Positions 21,531-29,170 of a stretch of DNA of 32,731 bases are shown here, piece after piece; the stretch's first letter is position 1; each line of letters begins with the position of its first letter. The notes below the pieces were generated by a model. That model worked only from the letters and a program-made list of their open reading frames with translations, was not told the DNA's origin and ran no database searches. The position numbers and the translations under genes were made by a program. This DNA comes from Candidatus Moranbacteria bacterium CG23_combo_of_CG06-09_8_20_14_all_35_22. Its GTDB lineage: Bacteria; Patescibacteriota; Minisyncoccia; Moranbacterales; UBA2206. The stretch covers positions 1,802 to 34,532 of the forward strand of contig PCRW01000076.1 of assembly GCA_002772115.1 (NCBI GenBank). The letters are read 5' to 3'.

Positions 21531-21660
21531 AACTACTAAATAAATACGAAGGTACGAAGGTACGAAAAGGGAGCCTAATTGTTTCGTATTTCGTTCATTT
21601 CGCCAGCCTCGACTCGCAAAGATAATTACTCGTCGACGCGAGGCGGGTAGTTCGTAAAAC
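21528..21660. repeat. TTCGTA repeats with the inverted third copy of the GC-rich palindrome
   Basis: TACGAACTACTAAATAAATA and ACGAAGGTACGAAGGTACGA (21528-21570) are followed by TTTCGTATTTCGTTCATTTC. Then comes the GC-rich element at 21603-21647 (GCCTCGACTCGC ... GTCGACGCGAGGCGGG). It ends with TAGTTCGTAAA. The GC-rich element is inserted within the TTCGTA repeat. Confidence 0.75.
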
Positions 21661-21721
21661 TAAAGCATTTTAATAATAATTAACGCGATTTTAATGCTTA
21701 TTCGCAAAAATTTATACTATT

Positions 21722-22975
21722 ATGTCAGATATACTCGACAATCTTGCCAAAGAAGTTGATAAAATTTCGCAAGAAGAAGTAAATTTAAACAAAAAAAACT
21801 CTAACAAAGAAACTCTACCAGCTGATTTGCCGGAAGATGATTCTTTAATGAGCCAGTTAATGGCGAAAAGTTCTCTAAAATTTCCAGAAGTAGGCGACAC
21901 AACCTCTGGAAAAGTTATTTTTGTTTCTTCTAATGAAATATATCTTGATCTTAACCCTTTTGGAACAGGCGTGGTGCTGGGAAAAGAAATAAAAGACGGA
22001 CTGGGAACAGGAAAGCTTAAAATTGGAGATACGGTAAATGCTACTATCATTGATACAGAAAATGAAGATGGCTACATCGAACTTTCTATTCGGGAAGCTT
22101 CTTGCGAAAAAGCGTGGGATGATTTGGAAAGCAAACGCGACACCCAAGAAAAAGTTTTCGTTAAGGTTCTTAGCGCCAACAAAGGTGGTCTTTTAGCTGA
22201 AGTCAATGGAATTTCTGGTTTTTTGCCAGTTTCACAATTATCCAGCAAAAATTATCCCCGAGTGGAAGATGGTGATAAAAATAAAATTCTCAATTTACTC
22301 AAAAAATTAATTGGTCAAGAATTGGAAGTACGCATAATTGATGCCAACCGAGAATCAGAAAAACTTATCGTGAGCGAAAAAGCCGCTCAAAGTGAACGCG
22401 ATATGGAAGTTATTTCCGCTTTAAATGTCGGCGACACAGTAAGTGGAGAAATTAGTGGGGTAGTTGATTTCGGTGCTTTTCTTAAATTTTCTCTCAAAGA
22501 AAATGAGGGGGAAAGAAAACTAGAGGGTTTGGTACATATTTCAGAATTAGCTTGGCAATTAATTGAAGATCCTCGAACAATTGTAAAAGTTGGCGACAAA
22601 GTCAAAGCAAAAATAATTGCTATCGATGGAGACAAGATTTCCCTTTCTATCCGTGCCCTGCAAGAAGATCCTTGGTCTGAAATTTCCACTAAATATAAAA
22701 AAGGCGATCTAGTTATGGGAACAGTCAACAAAATAAATCACTTTGGAGCTTTTGTATATCTAGACAAAGACATCCATGGCTTGGCACATATCAGCGAAAT
22801 GTCGGAAATGTATCCCGGCAAAAGCCTAAATGAACTAATTAAGGTTAGCGAAAAATATAACTGGGAAATTCTTTCTATTGAACCCAAAGAACACAGGATG
22901 GGACTTGTGCTAGCTAAAAAGAAAAAGGAAAAACCAGCCTCCGCTAAAGCTACGGTTGGCAAGGAAGAAAAATAA
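21722..22975 (+). CDS. rpsA: S1 RNA-binding-domain protein (ribosomal protein S1-like)
   Basis: A 417-residue protein with a charged N-terminal region of about 55 residues and four S1 (OB-fold) repeats: about 58-130 (GDTTSGKVIFVSSNEIYLDL), 141-220 (VFVKVLSANKGGLLAEVNGI), 236-320 (VGDTVSGEISGVVDFGAFLK) and 330-405 (KGDLVMGTVNKINHFGAFVY). Repeats 3 and 4 have the canonical VDFGAF/HISE signature. It binds mRNA and helps initiation on the 30S subunit. S1 of E. coli has six repeats; four is common in Gram-positives and CPR. The tail KPASAKATVGKEEK contains a short repeat-derived insertion (22937-22964). The gene has a long structured leader and is followed by gmk after 10 nt. Confidence 0.88.
   Translation: MSDILDNLAKEVDKISQEEVNLNKKNSNKETLPADLPEDDSLMSQLMAKSSLKFPEVGDTTSGKVIFVSSNEIYLDLNPFGTGVVLGKEIKDGLGTGKLKIGDTVNATIIDTENEDGYIELSIREASCEKAWDDLESKRDTQEKVFVKVLSANKGGLLAEVNGISGFLPVSQLSSKNYPRVEDGDKNKILNLLKKLIGQELEVRIIDANRESEKLIVSEKAAQSERDMEVISALNVGDTVSGEISGVVDFGAFLKFSLKENEGERKLEGLVHISELAWQLIEDPRTIVKVGDKVKAKIIAIDGDKISLSIRALQEDPWSEISTKYKKGDLVMGTVNKINHFGAFVYLDKDIHGLAHISEMSEMYPGKSLNELIKVSEKYNWEILSIEPKEHRMGLVLAKKKKEKPASAKATVGKEEK
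22937..22964. repeat. GCCTCCGCTAAAGC-type repeat at the 3' end of the S1 gene
   Basis: GCCTCCGCTAAAGCTACGG followed by TTGGC has imperfect GCC/GGC ends and encodes PASAKATVG, an Ala-rich tail peptide unlike the rest of the protein. Confidence 0.45.
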
Positions 22976-22985
22976 AAACATTTTT

Positions 22986-23537
22986 ATGTCTAACATTTTT
23001 ATTATTTCCGGACCATCAGGCGCCGGACAAGATTCAGTAATTAGGGGACTCAAAAAAGAATTTGATTTAGATAAAATAATTACTACAACTACTAGAGAGA
23101 TGCGCCCAGAAGATGCAGAGGGCATTTCTTATTATTTTATTTCTAAAGAAGAATTTGAAAAAAAGATAAAGGAAGATAAATTTTTCGAATACGCGCTAGA
23201 AGATAATGGAAATTATTACGGTGGAACTTATGCCGAATTGGAAAGAGTAAAAAAAAATCAAAAACCTGTTATCTGGAAAATTGATTACAAAGGAGTGCTA
23301 AATGCAAAAAAAATATTACCTGAAGCTAAATCAATTTTTATCCATATTCCTTTTGAGCTTATCCGAAATCGGCTTGAAAAGCGAGGCGAATCAGAAGAAA
23401 TAATCCAAGCGCGCCTTGATTATTCACATGGCTGGTATGAAAATGAAAATATCTTTGATTATAAAATTACTAATGAAGAAGGAAAACTTGAAAAAACTGT
23501 CCAGAAAGTGGCTGAAATTATAAAGGAAAATTTATAA
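22986..23537 (+). CDS. gmk: guanylate kinase family protein with an atypical P-loop
   Basis: A 183-residue protein from the ATG at 22986, 10 nt after the S1 gene. A longer frame to 22956 overlaps that gene and is not preferred. Guanylate kinase converts GMP to GDP with ATP. The GMP-binding part TTTTREMRPEDAEGISYYF and the lid region RLEKRGESEEIIQARL are well kept. The Walker A motif, normally GPSGAGKST, reads GPSGAGQDS: the catalytic lysine is Gln15 and the next residue is Asp16. Either ATP binding is achieved differently or the protein has another role. The full length and conserved GMP site argue against simple decay. Confidence 0.85.
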   Translation: MSNIFIISGPSGAGQDSVIRGLKKEFDLDKIITTTTREMRPEDAEGISYYFISKEEFEKKIKEDKFFEYALEDNGNYYGGTYAELERVKKNQKPVIWKIDYKGVLNAKKILPEAKSIFIHIPFELIRNRLEKRGESEEIIQARLDYSHGWYENENIFDYKITNEEGKLEKTVQKVAEIIKENL

Positions 23538-23541
23538 AATA

Positions 23542-23591
23542 ATTTCAGACCCTAAGCGTCTGAAATTCACTTGACGCTTAGGGTCTGAAAT
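23542..23591. repeat. perfect 19-bp inverted repeat between gmk and tilS
   Basis: ATTTCAGACCCTAAGCGTC (23542-23560) and its exact complement (23573-23591) flank a 12-nt centre. The left arm together with the following bases can also fold alone (ATTTCAGAC with GTCTGAAAT, 23542-23566). There is no T run; it ends 3 nt before the tilS ATG, so it would place the tilS start at the foot of a hairpin. Confidence 0.85.
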
Positions 23592-23594
23592 CTT

Positions 23595-24560
23595 ATGCCT
23601 AACTTAATCAAAAAAGTTCAGAATACAATCTCTCAAAATAATCTTTTTGACCACGAAGCGAAAATAATTTTGGCGGTTTCGGGCGGGCCGGATAGTGTGT
23701 GTATGCTTGATATTTTTTCGCGTCTGCAAAAAAAATACTCACTGGAACTTATTATTGCGCATATAAATTATAATCTTCGCGGGAAGGACAGTATCGCTGA
23801 TGAAAAATTCGTGCAAGATTTAGCACAAATATATAACTTGGAAATTTTTGCTTTGGATTTGGTAGAGACGCAAAATTTTGCGTCTCTACATGCAAAGAAA
23901 AAAAATTCTGAAAATTATCTGCGCGAAATTCGTTATGATTTTTTTGAAAAGCTTCGCGTGGAAAATAACTTTGACTATATCGCTGTGGCGCACAACCTTG
24001 ATGACCAAGTAGAAACATTTTTGATGCGCATTATTCGTGGCAGTGGAATGTCAGGACTTTCTGCGATGAAATTCAAAAATGAAAAAATAATTCGACCATT
24101 GCTTTCCACTAGTCGAAAAGAAATTTTGGAATATCTTCACAAGGTCAATAGGACATATAGGACGGATAGGACGAATGCACAGAATTTATTTTTGCGAAAT
24201 AAGATCCGAAACAAACTCGTTCCAATTTTAGAAAAAGATTTCAATCCTAAGATCAAAGAAACTATTTTTGATTCTCTGATTTCAATCTCCGAGGATTCCG
24301 AGTATCTCGAAAAAACTGCTTTGAAAAATTCAAAAAGTTTAGAAATCAAAAAACTAGAGGAACTACATCCCGCAATTCTCCGCAGAGTTTTACGCAATAA
24401 TTTAAAAAAAACTAAGGGGGATTTAAAAAATATCAGCGCAAACAATATTGAAGAAATCATAAAAATCATAAAAAGCAAGAAAAGCAAAACCCCAACTGTA
24501 ATAATGTTAGGGTTGAAAATTATTCGAAAGAATGATAAAATCGTAATTAGTAAATTGTAA
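23595..24560 (+). CDS. tilS: tRNA(Ile)-lysidine synthase
   Basis: A 321-residue N-type ATP pyrophosphatase that converts C34 of the CAT-anticodon tRNA-Ile to lysidine so that it reads AUA. The PP-loop SGGPDS is at residues 29-34, followed by AHINYNLRGKDS, YLREIRYDFFEKL, VAHNLDDQVETFLMRIIRGS and SGLSAM, all typical of TilS. The C-terminal domain is reduced, as in short TilS forms. Residues about 90-99 (VETQNFASLH) are encoded by a perfect 28-bp palindrome. VNRTYRTDRTNAQN (about 188-201) also looks repeat-derived (GGACATATAGGACGGATAGG). It is 3 kb upstream of a CAT-anticodon tRNA. ftsH follows, as in many bacteria. Confidence 0.93.
   Translation: MPNLIKKVQNTISQNNLFDHEAKIILAVSGGPDSVCMLDIFSRLQKKYSLELIIAHINYNLRGKDSIADEKFVQDLAQIYNLEIFALDLVETQNFASLHAKKKNSENYLREIRYDFFEKLRVENNFDYIAVAHNLDDQVETFLMRIIRGSGMSGLSAMKFKNEKIIRPLLSTSRKEILEYLHKVNRTYRTDRTNAQNLFLRNKIRNKLVPILEKDFNPKIKETIFDSLISISEDSEYLEKTALKNSKSLEIKKLEELHPAILRRVLRNNLKKTKGDLKNISANNIEEIIKIIKSKKSKTPTVIMLGLKIIRKNDKIVISKL
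23862..23889. repeat. perfect 28-bp palindrome inside tilS
   Basis: GTAGAGACGCAAAA (23862-23875) is followed by its exact complement. It is in frame and stop-free within tilS. No second copy is seen in this window. Confidence 0.85.
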
Positions 24561-24584
24561 ATCGTAATTTGGAATAATTCGAAC

Positions 24585-24626
24585 TTTCGTATTTTCGTAA
24601 TTTCGTTTTATTCGTAGTTCGTAATT
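24585..24626. repeat. TTCGTA-type intergenic repeat before ftsH
   Basis: CTTTCGTATTTTCGTAATTT, then CGTTTTATTCGTAGTTCGTA, ending directly at the ftsH start codon. Confidence 0.6.
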
Positions 24627-26501
24627 ATGCAGAAGCTATTCAAAAACATCAGTATTGTCATTTTAATTTTTCTTTTTATTTCCGGAATTTTCGTTCTTTA
24701 CGGCAGTCCAAGTGTCAAACCTGATGTTATTTCTCTTTCCACGCTAGCTCAACAAGTAAACGAAGGAAAAGTCAAAGAGATAAAAGTTGACGCAAACAAT
24801 CTTGCTATCACGCTCAATGATAGTAAAACGGAAAAATCTACCAAAGAAACCAGCGCGGGAATCGTAGAAACTCTCAAAAATTATGGGGTTGATAGTGCAA
24901 AAATTCAAAATGTGAGCATTGATATTCAAGGCGAGTCCGGTGTAAGTTTTTGGTTAGGAACAATTTTACCCTTTCTTTTGCCCTTTCTTTTGGTTGGCGC
25001 TTTCATTTGGTTTATGTTCCGCCAAGCCCAAAGAGGCAATAATCAAGCTTTGTCCTTCGGCTCTTCGCGTGCCAGAATGACTGATCCAAAAAACAAAAAC
25101 CAAAGAACTACCTTCAAAGATGTGGCTGGATCTAAAGAAGCTAAGGAAGAATTATGTGAAATTGTAGAATTTCTAAAAAATCCAAAAAAATTCCTCAATC
25201 TTGGCGCTAAAATTCCCAAAGGCGTTCTTTTACTTGGTTCTCCCGGAACTGGAAAAACTTTGATTGCCAAAGCAGTAGCCGGTGAAGCCAATGTGCCATT
25301 TTTCAATATTAGTGGTTCGGAATTTGTAGAAATGTTTGTAGGGGTTGGAGCTTCTCGCGTTCGTGATCTTTTCAAACAAGCCAAAAAGAATGCGCCCGCC
25401 ATAATTTTTATTGATGAAATCGACGCAGTCGGAAGACATCGTGGCGCTGGACTGGGTGGAGGACATGATGAAAGAGAACAAACCTTAAATCAAATTTTGG
25501 TAGAAATGGATGGTTTTGACACCAATACTAATGTGATTATTATCGCTGCTACCAACCGACCAGATGTACTTGATCCAGCCCTTCTTCGTCCTGGACGATT
25601 TGATCGTCGAGTGACCATGGATTTGCCAGACATTGCTGAACGAGAAGAAATTTTACATCTGCATTCTAAAAATAAACCCTTAGCTAAAGAAACCGATTTG
25701 AAAAAAATTGCCCAACGAACTCCTGGTTTTTCCGGCGCCGATTTATCTAATCTTCTCAATGAAAGTGCTATTTTGACCGTTCGAAGAAATAAGAAAATAA
25801 TTTCTATGGACGAACTTACTGAATCGATTGAAAAAGTTATTTTAGGGCCGGAACGAAGAAGTCGAAGAATCGACGAGGAGGAAAAGAAAATTATCGCTTA
25901 CCATGAAGCAGGACATGCACTTTTAGCCGCCACTCTCAAAAATGCTGATCCGGTGCAAAAAATTTCCATCATTTCTCGTGGGTCAGCCGGCGGATACACT
26001 TTCAGCACCCCAGAAAAAGATAAAACTTTACATTCGAAAAATTATTTCCTTGATGAACTTTCCGTTTTGCTTGGAGGATATGTAAGTGAAAAATTGACTT
26101 TTGGCGATGTGACCACAGGAGCTTCTAATGATTTAGAAAGAGCCACGAATATGTCGCGAAGTTTGGTCACTCGCTATGGAATGAGCGAACTTGGACCGCG
26201 TACTTTTGGACACAAAAAAGAATTGGTATTTTTGGGCAAAGAAATGCATGAAGAAAAAAATTATTCCGAAAAAACTGCCCAGGATATTGATCGGCAAGTT
26301 TCTCTTTTCATTGAAAATGCTTATCAGGTTGCTAAAAATATTTTGCAAGATAAAAAAGAATTGCTGGAAAAACTTTCTGCCACTCTTTTAGAAAAAGAAA
26401 CAATTGAACAGGAAGAATTTAATGAAATTATGGGAATAGCTCCAAAAGCAAAAAAGGAAGAGGCAGTTGCTGAAGGTAAAAAAATAATTTCTAATGTTTA
26501 A
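24627..26501 (+). CDS. ftsH: ATP-dependent zinc metalloprotease FtsH
   Basis: At 624 residues it is full length. FtsH is a membrane-anchored AAA+ protease hexamer that degrades membrane and regulatory proteins. It has two membrane helices (about 7-27 and 108-130) around an extracytoplasmic domain. The AAA module has Walker A GSPGTGKT (about 204-211), Walker B IIFIDEIDAVG and the second region of homology ATNRPDVLDPALLRPGRFDR. The zinc protease motif is HEAGH (about 426-430), with the distal acidic ligand in TTGASNDLERAT. The pore-loop motif is MFVGVGASRVRDLF. No repeat insertion is seen. The gene follows tilS. Confidence 0.98.
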   Translation: MQKLFKNISIVILIFLFISGIFVLYGSPSVKPDVISLSTLAQQVNEGKVKEIKVDANNLAITLNDSKTEKSTKETSAGIVETLKNYGVDSAKIQNVSIDIQGESGVSFWLGTILPFLLPFLLVGAFIWFMFRQAQRGNNQALSFGSSRARMTDPKNKNQRTTFKDVAGSKEAKEELCEIVEFLKNPKKFLNLGAKIPKGVLLLGSPGTGKTLIAKAVAGEANVPFFNISGSEFVEMFVGVGASRVRDLFKQAKKNAPAIIFIDEIDAVGRHRGAGLGGGHDEREQTLNQILVEMDGFDTNTNVIIIAATNRPDVLDPALLRPGRFDRRVTMDLPDIAEREEILHLHSKNKPLAKETDLKKIAQRTPGFSGADLSNLLNESAILTVRRNKKIISMDELTESIEKVILGPERRSRRIDEEEKKIIAYHEAGHALLAATLKNADPVQKISIISRGSAGGYTFSTPEKDKTLHSKNYFLDELSVLLGGYVSEKLTFGDVTTGASNDLERATNMSRSLVTRYGMSELGPRTFGHKKELVFLGKEMHEEKNYSEKTAQDIDRQVSLFIENAYQVAKNILQDKKELLEKLSATLLEKETIEQEEFNEIMGIAPKAKKEEAVAEGKKIISNV

Positions 26502-26563
26502 AAATTAAACATTTATATTTATTTATAAAATTAAAAATTCAAAAATTACAAAATTAAACTCAT

Positions 26564-27544
26564 ATGTCATCTATCAATTATTTAGAAATAATCCAAAAAG
26601 CTTGGGCAATCACTTGGAAAAATAAATATCTATGGTGGTTTGGTTTTTTTGTGGCCTTGGGTGGTACAGGAGGCATCAACTTTTTTTTCAATTCAGGCGA
26701 CGAGAAAAAATTAGATCCGGCGCAAAATGAAAAATTTCTGGAATTTTTTTCTCAAAATATGTCTTGGATTATAACTCTTATAATTATCGCTTTTTCACTC
26801 CTGATTATTTTTTCTATCTTGAATATTCTCGGCCGAGGCGCGCTCATTGCTTCGATTGAAAAAAATTTCCAAGGACAAACTGCCGATTTCAAATCCGGCT
26901 GGAATTCTGGCAAGAAAAATTTTTGGAAAATATTTTATATCAATATTTTCTTGAGCCTTTTTATCTTTTTCACCCTCATTATTCTTATCGCTCCTTTGGC
27001 AGTTTTGTTTTTGAATAAAAACTATATCATTGGTGGAATTTTGTCTTTTTTGGCAGTTTTTATTTTCATTCCTCTAGTAATTTTAGTTTCTTATTTAAGA
27101 ATTTATAGTTATCTTTATGCTGTTTTAGGAAAATTAAATTTCTGGCCATCCTTAGAAAATGCTTACAATCTTTTTGCTAAAAATATTTGGCCCAGTATTA
27201 TCTTGAGTTTGATTTTTATTCCACTAAGTTTTGTTTTTATGCTGGTTATTTTTACTATTTTACTTATATTATTTTTCATTTTTCTCCTTCTAGGCGGAAT
27301 TGCTTTTTGGCTATTTGGAAAAATTACTGCCATTATTATCGGCGCCATTGGAATAATAATCTTTCTACTAATCTTACTTTTTCTTCAAAGTATCTACGCT
27401 GTTTTTTCTCAAAGTATTTGGATTCTTTTCTTCCACGAAATCGCAACGCCCAAAGTCGAGGAAGTATTAGCTGAAATTAAGGAAGAAGAAAAAGAAACTG
27501 TTGCCAAACCAATGCCGGTGATTGAAACGAGAAAAGAGAATTAA
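26564..27544 (+). CDS. multipass membrane protein of unknown function
   Basis: A 326-residue protein with about six or seven hydrophobic segments. After an amphipathic N-terminus (SINYLEIIQKAWAITWKNKY), helices lie around residues 24-42, 68-92, 125-150, 155-182, 210-245 and 250-290. Next comes a cytosolic acidic tail (VEEVLAEIKEEEKETVAKPM). The tryptophan-rich start and a Gly-rich first loop resemble the GYDIA-type/DUF membrane proteins common in Patescibacteria and Actinobacteria. I cannot name a function. It lies 62 nt after ftsH and probably shares its transcript. A hairpin repeat and terminator close the cluster. Confidence 0.65.
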   Translation: MSSINYLEIIQKAWAITWKNKYLWWFGFFVALGGTGGINFFFNSGDEKKLDPAQNEKFLEFFSQNMSWIITLIIIAFSLLIIFSILNILGRGALIASIEKNFQGQTADFKSGWNSGKKNFWKIFYINIFLSLFIFFTLIILIAPLAVLFLNKNYIIGGILSFLAVFIFIPLVILVSYLRIYSYLYAVLGKLNFWPSLENAYNLFAKNIWPSIILSLIFIPLSFVFMLVIFTILLILFFIFLLLGGIAFWLFGKITAIIIGAIGIIIFLLILLFLQSIYAVFSQSIWILFFHEIATPKVEEVLAEIKEEEKETVAKPMPVIETRKEN

Positions 27545-27552
27545 ATTTTAAT

Positions 27553-27614
27553 TGTCATCCTGAATTCGTTTCAAGATCTACTAAACAAGATGCTGAAATA
27601 AATTCAGCATGACA
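27553..27614. repeat. TGTCAT...ATGACA inverted repeat, copy 1
   Basis: TGTCATCCTGAATTCGTTTC pairs with GAAATAAATTCAGCATGACA over about 27 bp with a few mismatches. The ends TGTCAT/ATGACA are shared with the repeat inserted in uvrD at 31420-31498. Confidence 0.8.
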
Positions 27615-27640
27615 AAAGTCATTTATATTCTAGAAATTTA

Positions 27641-27673
27641 AAACCGCCCCAATTTAATCGGGGCGGTTTTTTT
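27641..27673 (+). terminator. intrinsic terminator after the ftsH cluster
   Basis: AAACCGCCCC/GGGGCGGTTT stem with a 9-nt AT-rich loop and T7. Confidence 0.9.
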
Positions 27674-27674
27674 G

Positions 27675-27746
27675 TGGGACTGACAGGATTCGAACCTGTG
27701 ACCAGGCGATTATGAGTCGCTCGCTCTACCACTGAGCTACAGTCCC
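27675..27746 (-). tRNA. tRNA with CAT anticodon (elongator Met or Ile2)
   Basis: Minus strand: acceptor GGGACTG/CAGTCCC, D-arm GCTC/GAGC, anticodon stem GCGA/TCGC with loop CTCATAA, T-arm ACAGG-TTCGAAT-CCTGT. CCA is not encoded. The anticodon arm GCGACTCATAATCGC equals that of E. coli tRNA-Ile2 (a TilS substrate), but the T-arm is closer to tRNA-Met and position 4-69 is A-U. The identity is therefore open. Confidence 0.92.
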
Positions 27747-27773
27747 AAATTTTTAATTGACGCATAACTTTAT

Positions 27774-27880
27774 CCCCCACCACTTTTAGAGTGGGTCTGT
27801 GCAGACTCGAACTGCAGACCTCGTCGATGTCAACGACGCACTCTAACCAACTGAGCTACAGACCCTAAGAGTGGTGGGGG
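27774..27880. repeat. inverted repeat CCCCCACCACTTTT surrounding tRNA-Val
   Basis: CCCCCACCACTTTT (27774-27787) and its inverted copy AAGAGTGGTGGGGG (27867-27880), one mismatch, enclose the tRNA-Val gene almost exactly. The same end sequence delimits the 116-bp element at 21251-21366. Confidence 0.75.
27792..27865 (-). tRNA. tRNA-Val (anticodon GAC)
   Basis: Minus strand: acceptor GGGTCTG/CAGACCC, D-arm with AGTTGGTTA loop, anticodon stem CGTCG/CGACG with loop TTGACAT (anticodon GAC), T-arm TGCAG-TTCGAGT-CTGCA. CCA is not encoded. Confidence 0.93.
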
Positions 27881-27940
27881 ACAAGCTGAGCTAAACACCC
27901 AGCATAACATCTCTCATACTATTTCAAAAAAAACAATTGG

Positions 27941-28888
27941 TCAATCTTTTTTCCTTCTTCTGGCGTGAAATGCTTTATGCACTTCTTTGAGATGTGGGTT
28001 AGTGACATGGGTATAAATTTGGGTGGTGTTGATCGAAGCGTGACCGAGCATTGCTTGAACAGAGCGAATATCGGCTCCGTTCATCAAAAGATCAGTGGCA
28101 AAAGAATGACGCAGAGTGTGCGGATGGACATCTTTCACAATTCCCGCTTTCAAGGCATAGTATTTGACAATTCGTTGAATAGAACGCGGGGTGAGACGCA
28201 AATTATCATCATCCTTCGTATTTTCATTTTTCTTCTTAAATTTCGCCAAACTCTTAATATCCCGCACAAACAACGCCGGATCAACATCTTCCCTTTTTTT
28301 GAGATATTCTTCTAATGATTTTTTGGCTGTATCAGAGATAAAAACTACTCGAATTTTGTTGCCCTTGCCTCGCACACTCAATTCTCCGCTTTTGAGATTA
28401 AGTTTATCCCGATTGATATTAGTTAGCTCTGAAACTCGGAGTCCTGCCGAGAAAAGCAATTCCATAATTGCCCGATCACGCAGAGATTTGAAATTTACTC
28501 CGCCAGCCGATTCCAAAATCCTCTCCACTTCACTGTTTTCCAAAAAATCTACCTCTCGCTCCGGAGTTTTGCCAATCTCCACTTTTTCTGCCTGAAGAGT
28601 CTTCACATCCCGCTTAGCTAAATACTTTAAAAAACATCTTAACGCAATAATATAATAATTTTGAGTTATTTTCTTTAAATTTTGACCTTTTTCATTAGTA
28701 AATCGATTGAGATACAACCTAAAATTTCTGACTAAATCATCATTAATACCACTTGGATTGCTAATTTTTGCCCAAGCCAAAAATTTATCCAAATAACGAC
28801 CATAATTTTCAATCGTTTTGGGTGAACGCTGTTTTTCCACTTCCAAATATTCCAAAAATTGAGTTTTAAGCTTATAAAGTTCTGTCAT
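27941..28888 (-). CDS. tyrosine recombinase of the XerC/XerD type
   Basis: A 315-residue protein from the ATG at 28888. A longer frame to 28939 would start inside the promoter. The N-terminal SAM-like domain has FLEYLEVEKQRSPKTIENYG. The catalytic residues are R in LLFSAGLRVSELTN, K in VRGKGNKIRVV, H-x-x-R in HPHTLRHSFATDLL, the second H in LGHASINTTQIYTHV, and the nucleophile Y in the same stretch. Xer proteins resolve chromosome dimers at dif sites. With no second Xer visible it could act as a single-recombinase system. No element boundaries or excisionase accompany it, so a housekeeping role is more likely than phage integration. Confidence 0.92.
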   Translation of the reverse strand: MTELYKLKTQFLEYLEVEKQRSPKTIENYGRYLDKFLAWAKISNPSGINDDLVRNFRLYLNRFTNEKGQNLKKITQNYYIIALRCFLKYLAKRDVKTLQAEKVEIGKTPEREVDFLENSEVERILESAGGVNFKSLRDRAIMELLFSAGLRVSELTNINRDKLNLKSGELSVRGKGNKIRVVFISDTAKKSLEEYLKKREDVDPALFVRDIKSLAKFKKKNENTKDDDNLRLTPRSIQRIVKYYALKAGIVKDVHPHTLRHSFATDLLMNGADIRSVQAMLGHASINTTQIYTHVTNPHLKEVHKAFHARRRKKD

Positions 28889-28897
28889 ATTGAATTT

Positions 28898-28947
28898 ATT
28901 ATACCCCAAAACTTCCGTTTGACAAAAAGACCCCAGCAAGCTATACT
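28898..28947. promoter_or_regulatory. divergent promoters sharing one -35 region
   Basis: Plus strand (for the LysM-CHAP gene): TTGACA (28919-28924), 17-nt spacer, TATACT (28942-28947). Minus strand (for xer): TTGTCA (28920-28925), 16-nt spacer, TATAAT (28898-28903), 9 nt from the ATG. The quasi-palindrome TTTGACAAA serves as -35 in both directions, so the two promoters should compete. Confidence 0.75.
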
Positions 28948-28985
28948 GTTTTAGAAGTAAATATTAGGGTTTCGAAAGATAAATT

Positions 28986-29005
28986 GCCTTATAATAAGGC
29001 TTTTT
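28986..29005 (+). terminator. terminator-like hairpin in the leader of the LysM-CHAP gene
   Basis: GCCTTA-TAA-TAAGGC followed by T5, about 33 nt after the expected transcription start. The small stem could attenuate the transcript or produce a short RNA. Confidence 0.5.
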
Positions 29006-29170
29006 AAAATCAAAACCACAAGAAAGACTAATCCTATTAGTAAACTAATAGCATTATTTAGAAGATTATTCAGCCGAAAAAATATAGGAAATATAAGAAG
29101 CCTTATTCGCAACAAACAGAGAATTGTCGCCACTTTTATCAAAGAGCGTCGCACAATAAAGGTTCTTCAC

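Noticed and set aside
27941..28888. Tyrosine recombinase considered as the integrase of a mobile element covering the right end
   Set aside because: Length and motifs fit housekeeping XerC/D. No direct repeats at tRNA-Val or tRNA-CAT 3' ends, excisionase or cargo genes were found; neighbours are cell-wall and repair genes.
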